NCBI RefSeq assembly: GCF_030056795.1
Contig: NZ_JASHKQ010000001.1
Span: 1,550,001 to 1,614,000, forward strand
Source of the DNA: Rhodococcus sp. IEGM 1381
GTDB taxonomy: Bacteria > Actinomycetota > Actinomycetes > Mycobacteriales > Mycobacteriaceae
Length of the DNA: 64,000 nt
Reading direction: 5' to 3'
Positions 33,070 through 41,532 of this stretch are shown here, piece after piece. The first letter of the stretch is position 1; the number at the start of each line of letters is the position of its first letter. Position numbers and translations under genes: made by a program. The notes beneath the pieces were generated by a model that was given only the letters and a program-made list of their open reading frames with translations, had not been told where the DNA came from and made no database searches.

Positions 33070-34104
33070 ATGACCAACGAACTGCGCATCGCCGTCCTCG
33101 GGGTCGGCATGATGGGTGCCGATCACGTCGCTCGCATCTCTTCGAAGATCGCCGGTGCACGCGTTGCCGTCGTCAACGACTACTTCACCGAGAAGGCCGA
33201 GGAGCTTGCCGCGTCCATCCCCGGTGCTCGGGTGGTGGTCGACCCGATCGACGCCATCGCCGATCCAGAGGTCGACGCCGTGTTGCTCGCGACCCCCGGT
33301 CCGACGCACGAGAAGCAGCTCCTCGCGTGTCTCGAATACGGCAAGCCCGTCATGTGCGAGAAGCCGCTGACCACCGACGTCGAAACCTCCCTCGCCGTGG
33401 TGAAGGCGGAGGCAGAATTGGGCAAGAAGCTCATCCAGGTCGGATTCATGCGCCGTTTCGACAACGAGTACGCAGACCTGAAGGCTCTCATCGACTCCGG
33501 TGACATCGGCCGGCCGCTCGTCGTGCACTGCGCACATCGAAACCCGGCTGTGCCGCCGCATTTCGACAGCGCGATGATCGTCAAGGATTCGCTCGTCCAC
33601 GAGGTGGACGTCACCCGCTTCCTGCTCGACGAGGAAATCACCACAGTCCAGATCATCACCCCCTCGGCTAACACGAATGCGCCTGCGGGACTGAAGGATC
33701 CACAGATCGCCATCTTCACGACCGAGACCGGCCGGCACGTCGACGCGGAGGTGTTCGTCACGACGGGCGTCGCGTACGAGGTCAGGACCGAGGTCGTGGC
33801 CGAACGTGGCAGTGCCATGATCGGTCTCGATGTGGGCCTCGTGCGCAAGTCCGCACCCGGAACCTGGGGCGGCACGATCACACCGTCGTTCAAGGAGCGC
33901 TTCGGACAGGCCTACGACACCGAAATTCAGCGGTGGGTCGACGCCGTGCGCACGGGTGCGGAGACGGGTAACTACGTCGACGGTCCTGGCGCATGGGATG
34001 GCTATGCCGCCGCAGCGGTGTGCGAGGCCGGGGTGAAGTCGCTCGAATCAGGTTTGCCTGTCACGGTCGACATGGTGCAGCGCTCGTCCATCCCGGGCGC
34101 GTGA
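33070..34104 (+). CDS. iolG: Inositol 2-dehydrogenase
   Basis: 344 residues. The Rossmann loop VLGVGMMGADHV is followed by CEKPLTTDVET with the catalytic Lys, then GFMRRFDNEYADLK and IVKDSLVHEVDVTRFLL, whose Asp and His complete the active site of the IolG subfamily. It oxidises myo-inositol to 2-inosose with NAD+, the first step of the pathway. It has AAGGAGA upstream and overlaps the next gene by GTGA. It is the most likely genuine myo-inositol dehydrogenase of the four Gfo/Idh genes here, by its place inside the catabolic operon. Confidence 0.91.
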   Translation: MTNELRIAVLGVGMMGADHVARISSKIAGARVAVVNDYFTEKAEELAASIPGARVVVDPIDAIADPEVDAVLLATPGPTHEKQLLACLEYGKPVMCEKPLTTDVETSLAVVKAEAELGKKLIQVGFMRRFDNEYADLKALIDSGDIGRPLVVHCAHRNPAVPPHFDSAMIVKDSLVHEVDVTRFLLDEEITTVQIITPSANTNAPAGLKDPQIAIFTTETGRHVDAEVFVTTGVAYEVRTEVVAERGSAMIGLDVGLVRKSAPGTWGGTITPSFKERFGQAYDTEIQRWVDAVRTGAETGNYVDGPGAWDGYAAAAVCEAGVKSLESGLPVTVDMVQRSSIPGA

Positions 34105-34979
34105 GCCGGGTGAAGATCGCGCTGGATCCGACTCCGTTTCACCACAGTCATTCGCTGTTGGAGCTGCCGCGAGTAGTGGCCGAACTCGGTTACGAGTGGC
34201 TGCAGCTGACTCCGCATGTGGACATGATCCCATTCTTCAACCATCCCAAAGCGGATGATGCACTCGTCTCACAGTTCAAGAAGGCGTGTGCGGATGCAGG
34301 GGTCGGAATCGCCTCTGTCCTACCGGTTCTGCGCTGGTCGGGACCGGACGAGGACGCGCGTGAAGCAGCCGTTCGGTATTGGAAGCGGGCCGTTCAGATT
34401 GCTGTCGATCTCGGTGTGAGCACGATGAACACCGAATTCAGTGGGCGACCGGAGAAGGCCGAGGAGTCCGAGCGGGCGTTCTACCGTTCCATGGAAGAAC
34501 TCGTGCCGCTCTTCGAGCGCGAAGGAATCGACGTCCTGATCGACCCGCATCCCGACGATTTTGTCGAGGACGGTCTTGCCGCGATCCGCACGATCCGCGG
34601 CGTCAACTCCAGGAATCTGGGCATGGTCATCGTGGCGTGCCATCAGTTCCATATGGGCGGTGACTTGGACGCGATCATGGAGGCTGCCGGCGACATGGTG
34701 CGGTTGGTGCACGTGGCGGACACCATGGATCACCACCGCTCCCACGGACTTCGGTACATCACCAATCCGCCGGGCAACGCGGTGCGTGTTCACCAACATC
34801 TCAAGATCGGTGACGGCGACGTCGACTGGAATCAGTTCTTCGGCGGTCTAGGCAAGCTCGGTTTCTACGACCGCGACACCGTCATGGTTTCGAGTGTGTT
34901 CGCCGAGAACGAGAACGCGCACGAGGTCTCGCGCTACCAGCTCGACACCATGAAGAAATACATTTCGAGCCACTCCTGA
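34101..34979 (+). CDS. Sugar phosphate isomerase/epimerase family protein (IolH-like)
   Basis: 292 residues from GTG 34101, overlapping the iolG stop; a farther upstream start would bury the gene in iolG. It is an AP-endonuclease-2-type TIM barrel: MIPFFNHPKAD, TMNTEFSGRPEKA, DVLIDPHPDDF, VIVACHQFHMGGD and RLVHVADTMDHHRS carry the metal-binding Glu/His/Asp residues. In corynebacteria and rhodococci such an IolH-like enzyme sits next to iolG and may epimerise inososes or related cyclitols. The reaction is inferred. Confidence 0.8.
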   Translation: MSRVKIALDPTPFHHSHSLLELPRVVAELGYEWLQLTPHVDMIPFFNHPKADDALVSQFKKACADAGVGIASVLPVLRWSGPDEDAREAAVRYWKRAVQIAVDLGVSTMNTEFSGRPEKAEESERAFYRSMEELVPLFEREGIDVLIDPHPDDFVEDGLAAIRTIRGVNSRNLGMVIVACHQFHMGGDLDAIMEAAGDMVRLVHVADTMDHHRSHGLRYITNPPGNAVRVHQHLKIGDGDVDWNQFFGGLGKLGFYDRDTVMVSSVFAENENAHEVSRYQLDTMKKYISSHS

Positions 34980-35008
34980 GCCTTCATGACTCCAAGTAGG
35001 GAAACACT

Positions 35009-36505
35009 ATGACTGACAACGTTATTGCACATTGGTTGGACGGCAAGCCCTTCGGCGGCACCTCCGACCGCACCGCGCCGGTGACCAATCCGGCCACCGG
35101 ACAGGTCACCGGACAGGTGGCCCTCGCGACCCTGGAGGATGCCCGCGCAGTGATCGACGCCGCTGCAGCGGCGTTCCCGGCGTGGCGCGATACCTCGCTG
35201 GCGAAGCGCACGGCGGTGATGTTCAAATTCCGCGAACTGCTCAACGCCAAGAAGGGCGAGCTCGCCGAGATCATCACCGCCGAGCACGGCAAAGTCCTCT
35301 CCGACGCGCTCGGAGAGATCAGCCGAGGCCAGGAGGTCGTCGAATTCGCCTGCGGCATACCGCATCTCCTCAAGGGCGGATTCACCGAGAACGCGTCGAC
35401 CAAGGTCGATGTGTACTCGATCCGTCAGCCGGTCGGGCCCGTCGGCATCATCTCCCCGTTCAACTTCCCGGCCATGGTGCCGATGTGGTTCTTCCCCGTC
35501 GCCATCGCCGCCGGAAACACCGTCGTCCTCAAGCCCAGCGAGAAGGATCCCACCGCATCGCTGTGGATGGCCAAGCTGTGGGAAGAGGCAGGACTACCGC
35601 CCGGGGTGTTCAACGTCCTGCAGGGCGACAAGCTCGCCGTGGACGAGCTGCTCGAAAACAAGGCCATCAAGGCGATCAGCTTCGTCGGTTCGACCCCGAT
35701 CGCACAGTACGTCTACTCCACCGGCACCTCGCACGGTAAGCGAGTTCAGGCACTGGGCGGAGCGAAGAACCACGCCATCGTCCTGCCCGACGCCGATCTG
35801 GACCTCGCTGCCGATGCGATGGTCAACGCCGGATTCGGTTCTGCCGGTGAGCGATGCATGGCCATCTCCGCCTTGGTTGCCGTCGGAAACATCGCCGACG
35901 AGCTCGTCGCAAAGATCGTCGAACGCACCACCCCACTGGTGACGGGCGACGGAACCAAGGGCGCCGACATGGGACCGCTGGTCACCAAGGCCCACCGCGA
36001 CAAAGTCGCCTCGTACGTCGACGCCGGAGAAGCCGCCGGTGCCACCATCGTCGTCGACGGCCGCACGGTCGAGGCGGACGGCGGAGCCGACGGCTTCTGG
36101 CTCGGCCCGACGCTGATCGACAACGTCACCACCGACATGAGCATCTACACCGACGAGATCTTCGGACCGGTCCTCTCGGTGGTCCGTGTCGATACCTACG
36201 ACGAGGCGCTCGAGCTCATCAACTCGAACCAGTACGGCAACGGCACCGCCATTTTCACCAACGACGGTGGTGCGGCGCGCAGGTTCCAGAACGAGGTCGA
36301 GGTCGGCATGATCGGCATCAACGTCCCGATCCCGGTTCCGATGGCGTATTTCAGTTTCGGTGGTTGGAAGAACAGCCTTTTCGGTGACACTCATGCCCAC
36401 GGAATGGACGGTGTCCATTTCTACACCCGCGGTAAGGCCGTCACCAGTCGGTGGCTCGATCCGAGCCACGGCGGCATCAATCTCGGCTTCCCAGAGAACG
36501 ACTGA
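35009..36505 (+). CDS. mmsA: Methylmalonate/malonate-semialdehyde dehydrogenase (CoA-acylating)
   Basis: 498 residues. It is an ALDH superfamily member of the MmsA/IolA branch: HWLDGKPFGGTSDR, PVGPVGIISPFNFPAMVPMW, QALGGAKNHAIVLPDADLD (Gly replaces the Glu general base found in hydrolytic ALDHs) and GERCMAISA with the nucleophile Cys283. It converts malonate semialdehyde to acetyl-CoA, and methylmalonate semialdehyde to propionyl-CoA, with NAD+ and CoA. As the last gene of the iol operon it fits the iolA role; a terminator follows at 36535. Confidence 0.92.
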   Translation: MTDNVIAHWLDGKPFGGTSDRTAPVTNPATGQVTGQVALATLEDARAVIDAAAAAFPAWRDTSLAKRTAVMFKFRELLNAKKGELAEIITAEHGKVLSDALGEISRGQEVVEFACGIPHLLKGGFTENASTKVDVYSIRQPVGPVGIISPFNFPAMVPMWFFPVAIAAGNTVVLKPSEKDPTASLWMAKLWEEAGLPPGVFNVLQGDKLAVDELLENKAIKAISFVGSTPIAQYVYSTGTSHGKRVQALGGAKNHAIVLPDADLDLAADAMVNAGFGSAGERCMAISALVAVGNIADELVAKIVERTTPLVTGDGTKGADMGPLVTKAHRDKVASYVDAGEAAGATIVVDGRTVEADGGADGFWLGPTLIDNVTTDMSIYTDEIFGPVLSVVRVDTYDEALELINSNQYGNGTAIFTNDGGAARRFQNEVEVGMIGINVPIPVPMAYFSFGGWKNSLFGDTHAHGMDGVHFYTRGKAVTSRWLDPSHGGINLGFPEND

Positions 36506-36534
36506 GCCCAAAGAACTATTGAACGGAAGGCTCC

Positions 36535-36573
36535 GAAACCCCCGCTCCAGCTCCGTGCTCAGGCGGGGGTTTC
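36535..36573 (+). terminator. Terminator of the iol operon
   Basis: 11-bp perfect arms, GAAACCCCCGC and GCGGGGGTTTC, with a 17-nt loop, 30 bp after the mmsA stop and 55 bp before the end of the convergent lipase gene. Confidence 0.7.
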
Positions 36574-36627
36574 GCGCTGCATGGGCAGCAGGTGCCGCGC
36601 TGATTCGTCCATGCGATCACGCCGGGG

Positions 36628-37767
36628 TCAGTGCAGCATTCCGAGTATTCGCGCCTGGGCGTCGTCGACAGTAGCGGCAACAACGTCATAGTGGGTTGCA
36701 TCGGGCACGGGCAGATAGGTCACGTCGCGCACGCCACGTGCCAGCAGTTCAGCAGCCAAGGCGGTCGTTGCTGTCGGCGGTACGACCGTGTCGGCCAGTC
36801 CTTGTTCGATCACTACCGGCCGGGTGTAACCGGTGGTCGGCACCGATAAGTACTCGCGTACAGCCGAGGTCATCGCAGAATCCGACAGCGACCGGGCAAG
36901 AAGCTGTTGCGGAGAAATACCGGTCACCTTCTCCCTCAGTGCGCCGATACAGCTGTCTTCTGCCTGCGCAACGTATGTGCGTCCCAGATCGCTGAGGTAG
37001 CCGTCTACGTCGATATCGGGCCGAGAGTCCCTGAGTCCGTAAAGTATGTAGATCAGGGTGGCCGTGACGTTGTCGAGTTGCGCGATCCGGGGTGTGGTCG
37101 GAGACAGTAGCGGCAGAAGGAGCTCGAGGTTCGACGACGGTGCGAACGACACCACGCCGCCAAAGTCTGACGGTGCTCCGTAGATGCCGGCACGGGCTCC
37201 GGTGGTGAGTGCGGCCGCGCCGCCTTGAGAGTGCCCGGCGGCGACCCATGTTCGCGACAATTCGGGGAGTCTGTCGGCTGCTGCGTCGACGACGTCGGTG
37301 ACGGCATTCGCCGCCGAGACACTGTTCAGATAGTGGTGGACATCCGATGTTCCGAGACCGATGTAGTCCGTCGAGACTATGGCCGTACCGCGACGGAGCA
37401 GGTTGGTGATCAGGGGCTTCGACAGTTCGACGGCCATCGGATCCTCGGCAGTCCTGTCTTCCAGCGCCGTGCTCATGGCGCATGAATCGCTCACGCCGAC
37501 AGTGTCTTTGGCCCACGACACAATGGGCCACCCGCCTGGTGGCGGCGTGCCGGAGGGGAGATACACCTGTCCGCCGGCACGCGCGGGACGCCCATGTTCG
37601 TCGGTGGTCCAGTAGGACAGTGCATAGCCCGCAGAGGCGCCGTCGATGAGCCGCGAAATCGGTTCGATAGATGTCGACGGTGCGGCACCGGCGACGGGGG
37701 CGAGCAATCCCGCGCCACCGAGCATTGCCGCAGTTGTACACAAAATTACTGTGGATCCAATCTTCAT
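36628..37767 (-). CDS. Secreted alpha/beta hydrolase, secretory-lipase (LIP) family
   Basis: 379 residues from ATG 37767, with GAAGGAAG upstream. A Sec signal with hydrophobic core (CTTAAMLGGAGLLAPVAGAA) predicts cleavage near AGA-AP and export. The catalytic serine is in VAAGHSQGGAAAL, the acid in EQGLADTVVPPT and the histidine in PDATHYDV, a complete triad in the order expected for PF03583. Members hydrolyse triglycerides or other esters outside the cell. It is convergent with the iol operon and appears unrelated to it; regulation is not evident. Confidence 0.87.
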   Translation of the reverse strand: MKIGSTVILCTTAAMLGGAGLLAPVAGAAPSTSIEPISRLIDGASAGYALSYWTTDEHGRPARAGGQVYLPSGTPPPGGWPIVSWAKDTVGVSDSCAMSTALEDRTAEDPMAVELSKPLITNLLRRGTAIVSTDYIGLGTSDVHHYLNSVSAANAVTDVVDAAADRLPELSRTWVAAGHSQGGAAALTTGARAGIYGAPSDFGGVVSFAPSSNLELLLPLLSPTTPRIAQLDNVTATLIYILYGLRDSRPDIDVDGYLSDLGRTYVAQAEDSCIGALREKVTGISPQQLLARSLSDSAMTSAVREYLSVPTTGYTRPVVIEQGLADTVVPPTATTALAAELLARGVRDVTYLPVPDATHYDVVAATVDDAQARILGMLH

Positions 37768-37917
37768 GTCTTCCTTCGGGATCGACCGTAGAGGTTCGAA
37801 TCTGCCGCCCCCCGCGCGGAAATACACCTTGGTTGCGGCGACGGCGTCGCAGGATCTGGCGCAATGAAGAGGCCAGGGTTCGCAGCGCCAGGGATGGACC
37901 CTCACACCTCGCCGACG

Positions 37918-37960
37918 AAAGAGACCCTGTGTGGCATGTTCTGCCGCACAGGGTCTCTTT
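37918..37960 (-). terminator. Terminator after the universal stress protein gene
   Basis: 14-bp perfect arms, AAAGAGACCCTGTG (37918-37931) and CACAGGGTCTCTTT (37947-37960), with a 15-nt loop. It sits downstream of the leftward MFS-USP unit and upstream of the lipase gene; A/T ends on both sides suit an intrinsic terminator. Confidence 0.8.
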
Positions 37961-38016
37961 CGCTGATTCGTTACGGTGCCGGACCGGATCGACTCTGCCG
38001 GATGCGCCGTCCGGGG

Positions 38017-38373
38017 TCAGTTCGGTTGAACGCTGAGGACCGGCACGGGTGACATCATCAGCAGGCGCTGAGTGATGCTGCCCAGCAACGCTTTACCGAC
38101 GCGACTGCGTCTCTTGATTCCGATGACGAGCCGCGTCACATCAGGATGCGCGTCGATCTCGTCGAGCACCGCTGTTGCTGGATCGCGGTCTGCGCGGCCG
38201 GCGCGGTCGATGACCCGCACAGCAACCCCGGCGTCGAGTCCGCTGACGTCGAGTCCGCCGAGAGTCAGATTCACCACGATCAGTTCGGTGCGCATGGCGT
38301 TTGCTTCGTCGGCCGCGACGCGCAGGGCGTGGCGGCCTTCTTCGTTGTCGGTTACTGCAACCAGTATGGCCAT
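38017..38373 (-). CDS. Universal stress protein family (UspA-like)
   Basis: 118 residues, a short single-domain USP. ILVAVTDNEEGRHALRVAAD opens the Rossmann-like fold. VIGIKRRSRVGKALLGSITQ carries the G-x-x-...-G-x9-G(S/T) nucleotide-loop pattern, and PVPVLSVQP is the standard end. It lies 28 bp after the MFS transporter gene and is probably co-transcribed. Similar USP-transporter pairs occur in actinobacteria. ATP binding and a role in stress or transport tuning are family knowledge, not shown here. Confidence 0.85.
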   Translation of the reverse strand: MAILVAVTDNEEGRHALRVAADEANAMRTELIVVNLTLGGLDVSGLDAGVAVRVIDRAGRADRDPATAVLDEIDAHPDVTRLVIGIKRRSRVGKALLGSITQRLLMMSPVPVLSVQPN

Positions 38374-38401
38374 GTCGTGTCGTCCTTTCGTTGCGTTTCG
38401 T

Positions 38402-39817
38402 TCACGAGTACTCGTGACGGAATCGGGCCTCTAGCTCTTCGAGTGATTGCCCGCGTGTCTCGGGTACCTGAGTGACGATGAAGATCAGCGCCAGAATTCC
38501 CAGCCCGACGAAGATGAAGAAGGTCGGCGCTATGCCGAGTGCTTCGACGACAGGCGGGAATGCAAGCGCTACAACAGCGTTGGCCAACCAGAGCATGAAA
38601 ACGCAAACCCCGATGGCGAAGCTGCGGATCTTGAGGGGGAAGATTTCGGCAAGCATGAGCCACACCAGGGGACCGATGGTGCCCTGCATGCAGAAGACGA
38701 ACAAGACGACGAAGACGAGGATGAAGTACGCCTTGGCCGTGCCGTCCGGCAGCAGTAACGCGGACAGCCCGACGAGGAGATGGAAGAAGGTCGTCAGCCC
38801 GAAGCCGGCTATGAGCATCGTTCGGCGGTTCACCTTGTTCATGATGAGCAAACCGACGGTGATGCCGAGAACGCTGAACAACCCGTTGAGGGTGTTTGCG
38901 ATGATTGCGGCACTGTCGGAGAAACCCGCGTCGCTGAGCAGCTGTGTGCCGTAGTACATGACCGAGTTGATCCCGGTGAACTGCTGGAAGACACCGAGCC
39001 CGACACCGATGAAGATGAGCCGCCGGATCCAGCGGACGGACAGGTCTGCGGCACCTCCGGTCTGGGAGAGCTTCTCTTCTTCGGCCAGGGCATGTACTTC
39101 GGCCATCTCTGCCGCTGCGCGTTCCTCGGTCCGCACCTGCTTCAGAACGGCCAAGGCTTCGTCGTCGCGACCCTGCAGCACGAGCCAGCGTGGACTCTCG
39201 GGCATGCGCAGCATGCCGACGAACAGCGCGATCGCGGGAAAGAGTGCGACTACGAGCATGTAGCGCCAGACCGATTCGTGGTCACCCCAGATATTGAAAA
39301 TGATGGCGTTGATGATGAAGGCCGCGAACTGGCCGCTGACGATCATGACTTCGTTGCGGGTGACCAGAGATCCGCGTCGTTCGGCAGGTGCAACCTCGGA
39401 GAGATAGACCGGGACCGTGGCGGATGCGCCGCCGACTGCAAGGCCGAGGATGAATCGGAATACCGCGAGCACTTCCCACGACGGGGCAAGCACGCATCCG
39501 ATCGTGCCGAGGGCGAAGACGCCGGAGAGCAGCAAGATGTTGTGGCGTCGCCCGTATTTGTCGGACAGGCGCCCTCCCACCAGTGCGCCGATCGCGGCGC
39601 CGAAGATGAGGATGCTGACGACGAGACCTTCGGTGAACGAGGTGAGCCCGAGGTCGTCTTTCATCGGTTCGAGCGCACCGTTGATCACCCCGGTGTCGTA
39701 GCCGAAGAGCAAGCCGCCGAACGTTGCCACAACGGCGATGACGCCGAGCCGGCGTGAGTGCGCGCCTGGAACGTCCGGCGGAAGCGAACTCCGCGATGTT
39801 GATTCAGTTGACGCCAT
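38402..39817 (-). CDS. Sugar/inositol:proton MFS symporter (IolT-like)
   Basis: 471 residues with about 12 membrane segments. Sugar-porter signatures are present: GGLLFGYDTGVINGAL, the D/G-R-R loop in RLSDKYGRRHN, PVYLSEVAPAERRG, PESPRWLVLQGR, FQQFTGINSVMYYG and the terminal PETRGQSLEELE. QQ-TGIN and the final PETRG mark the inositol/galactose-type branch. Close to the iol operon and facing a LacI regulator, it is a probable secondary myo-inositol importer working in parallel with the ABC system. Substrate is inferred from context. Confidence 0.87.
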   Translation of the reverse strand: MASTESTSRSSLPPDVPGAHSRRLGVIAVVATFGGLLFGYDTGVINGALEPMKDDLGLTSFTEGLVVSILIFGAAIGALVGGRLSDKYGRRHNILLLSGVFALGTIGCVLAPSWEVLAVFRFILGLAVGGASATVPVYLSEVAPAERRGSLVTRNEVMIVSGQFAAFIINAIIFNIWGDHESVWRYMLVVALFPAIALFVGMLRMPESPRWLVLQGRDDEALAVLKQVRTEERAAAEMAEVHALAEEEKLSQTGGAADLSVRWIRRLIFIGVGLGVFQQFTGINSVMYYGTQLLSDAGFSDSAAIIANTLNGLFSVLGITVGLLIMNKVNRRTMLIAGFGLTTFFHLLVGLSALLLPDGTAKAYFILVFVVLFVFCMQGTIGPLVWLMLAEIFPLKIRSFAIGVCVFMLWLANAVVALAFPPVVEALGIAPTFFIFVGLGILALIFIVTQVPETRGQSLEELEARFRHEYS

Positions 39818-39880
39818 GAAATCTCATCCTCCAGTAACCCATGAGCCGCACTTGTCGAAGAAAGTACGAACTGTGTGTAT

Positions 39881-39899
39881 ATGTCTTAACATATTGACA
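39881..39899. promoter_or_regulatory. Possible regulator site between MFS and LacI genes
   Basis: ATGTCTTAACATATTGACA partly resembles the iol operator (ATGTCTGGACA...ATTGACA), and contains the short palindrome TATGT-x4-ACATA. A TTGACA at 39894 could also be the -35 of the LacI gene. The evidence is weak; the rest of the gap 39818-40029 shows nothing clear except the LacI ribosome site. Confidence 0.3.
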
Positions 39900-40029
39900 G
39901 CAAAATGAGAAGTGGGTCACATCTAAAATATTCTCGGGCTGCGTCGACCTCTCGATCGAACGTACGGCCACGAGGCTGTTCACAGGTACGGTTCGGTCAG
40001 TGTTGTCCGGTTGCAGGAGGTGGGAATCA

Positions 40030-41136
40030 GTGGCTGCGAGAGAGCAGGACGATCGCCGGTCGGGCGACGGAGGTCTGCATCCCAAGGCGCGAGCCCGCAA
40101 GCCCACGATGGACGACATTGCGGTCCGTGCGGGGGTTTCGCGGACGCTCGTTTCGTTCGTACTCGGCGGCAAAGCCGGTGCGGGGGAGAAAACGCGAGAG
40201 CGTGTTCTTCGAATCGCCGAGGAACTCGGGTACAAACCCGACGCTACCGCGCAGCTGTTGGCGCGCGGACGCAGCCGAACTATTGGAGTTCTGGTCGACG
40301 TCGAGCAGCCGTTCCAGGCTCAACTGGTGAAGCGAATCTATCCGATCGCCAAAGCGGCCGGCTACGAAGTTCTGCTGTCCGCCAGCGCGCCGGGACGAGA
40401 CGAAGTAGCTGCCGTCGAATCGTTGATCGGCCACCGATGCGAAGGGCTGATCCTTCTCGGCCCTAGCTCGGAACAATCGTACTTCGAGGAGTTGGAAGAG
40501 CGAGCCGTCGTGGTTGTCGTCGCAAAGCCTCTGTCTCCGAGCAACTTCGACAGTGTTCGCAGCGCTGACGGCAGTGGCGTCCGGCAATCCGTCGACCATC
40601 TGATCGAACTCGGTCACCGCTATGTGTGGCACATCGATGGGGGATCCGGTCCGGGAGCAGCGATCAGAAGCGCCGCTTATTGCAGCGCGATGAACCTGCA
40701 CAACCTGGGTGATCGAATTCGCGTGATCGACGGAGCTCACGACGAAGCGTCGGGCATTGCGGCCGGGCAGCTCATGCTCGATGAAGGCAGGTTACCGACA
40801 GCGGTTCTTGCGGGCAACGATCGCTGCGCATTGGGCCTCATGGATGCTTTCGACCGGGCCGGTGTCGATGTGCCCGGGGATGTGTCCGTCGTTGGGTACG
40901 ACGACAGCGACATTGCGCGCCTTGCTCGGATCGATCTGACGACCGTCCGGCAGGACGTGGACGAATTGGCCGAGAACGCTGTTGCTTTTGCGGTGACGCG
41001 GCTCGAAAACGCCTCCGCCCCAGCGTCCGAGATGATTGTCGAACCGCATCTCATCGTGCGAGGAAGCACCGGACCTGTGCCGTCCGGGCCCCGTGTGAGG
41101 GCATTGGCGCGACGAGGTCTGCATCCGGCCTTTTGA
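40030..41136 (+). CDS. LacI-family transcriptional regulator
   Basis: 368 residues from GTG 40030, preceded by a consensus AGGAGG at 40015-40020. The HTH is TMDDIAVRAGVSRTLVSFVL, then the hinge region ATAQLLARGRSRTIGVLV. The periplasmic-binding-protein-like domain follows, with LVKRIYPIAKAAGYEVLLSA, CEGLILLGPSSE and VPGDVSVVGYDDSDIARLA. Its N-terminus is longer than usual by about 25 polar residues before the HTH. It is divergent from the IolT-like transporter and probably controls it, possibly with an inositol-related effector. Confidence 0.86.
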   Translation: MAAREQDDRRSGDGGLHPKARARKPTMDDIAVRAGVSRTLVSFVLGGKAGAGEKTRERVLRIAEELGYKPDATAQLLARGRSRTIGVLVDVEQPFQAQLVKRIYPIAKAAGYEVLLSASAPGRDEVAAVESLIGHRCEGLILLGPSSEQSYFEELEERAVVVVVAKPLSPSNFDSVRSADGSGVRQSVDHLIELGHRYVWHIDGGSGPGAAIRSAAYCSAMNLHNLGDRIRVIDGAHDEASGIAAGQLMLDEGRLPTAVLAGNDRCALGLMDAFDRAGVDVPGDVSVVGYDDSDIARLARIDLTTVRQDVDELAENAVAFAVTRLENASAPASEMIVEPHLIVRGSTGPVPSGPRVRALARRGLHPAF

Positions 41137-41222
41137 CTTCGCCGTGTGATGTGGCCCATAGTTGACGCTACTAACGCGCTTAAGTAATCCAGCTGCCGAG
41201 CGCACTCGAACCAGGAGATCAG

Positions 41223-41363
41223 ATGTCGAATTTCGTAGAGGCCGGTGGCACTGCAGTGAAGTCCGCTGCCGCAGCAATTGCGTTTGCCTTGATGCTGCTC
41301 GTCTTGATGGTTGGTTTCGTCGCCTCCGGAATCATCGGTGTCGCAGGGTCGATAAAGGATTGA
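41223..41363 (+). CDS. 46-residue predicted membrane peptide
   Basis: A short reading frame with AGGAG 5 bp before ATG 41223 and a stop at 41361. It encodes a soluble start (MSNFVEAGGTAVKSA), one hydrophobic segment of about 25 residues including AFALMLLVLMVGFVASG, and a short charged tail SIKD. A terminator hairpin with a TTTT run follows at 41425-41454, so the unit has a plausible complete transcript. I do not recognise a family; its orientation would place the tail outside or inside according to the Lys. It is independent of the LacI gene upstream, whose stop is 86 bp away. Confidence 0.6.
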   Translation: MSNFVEAGGTAVKSAAAAIAFALMLLVLMVGFVASGIIGVAGSIKD

Positions 41364-41424
41364 GAACGTTGTTGTGACTGCGGTAGGCAATCAGTTGCGC
41401 TCCGAATATCGGAGGTCTCCACTG

Positions 41425-41454
41425 CTCCGATCCCGCTGCTGGGGTCGGAGTTTT
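41425..41454 (+). terminator. Terminator of the small membrane peptide gene
   Basis: CTCCGATCCC (41425-41434) pairs with GGGGTCGGAG (41441-41450), with one G-U pair and a 6-nt loop, then TTTT. It is one of the few hairpins here with a T-run. Confidence 0.72.
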
Positions 41455-41532
41455 GTCGTGTAGGCCCCGCCTCGGATCAGCTCCTCGCTGTCGTGAATTT
41501 GTGTCCACGAGACTCCGTTCCGGGGCTCGTGG

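Noticed and set aside
38780..39757. A 325-codon open frame antisense to the IolT-like transporter
   Set aside because: Composition is highly charged and biased (runs of Asp/Glu/Arg/His) with no domain; the MFS gene on the other strand is full and conserved.
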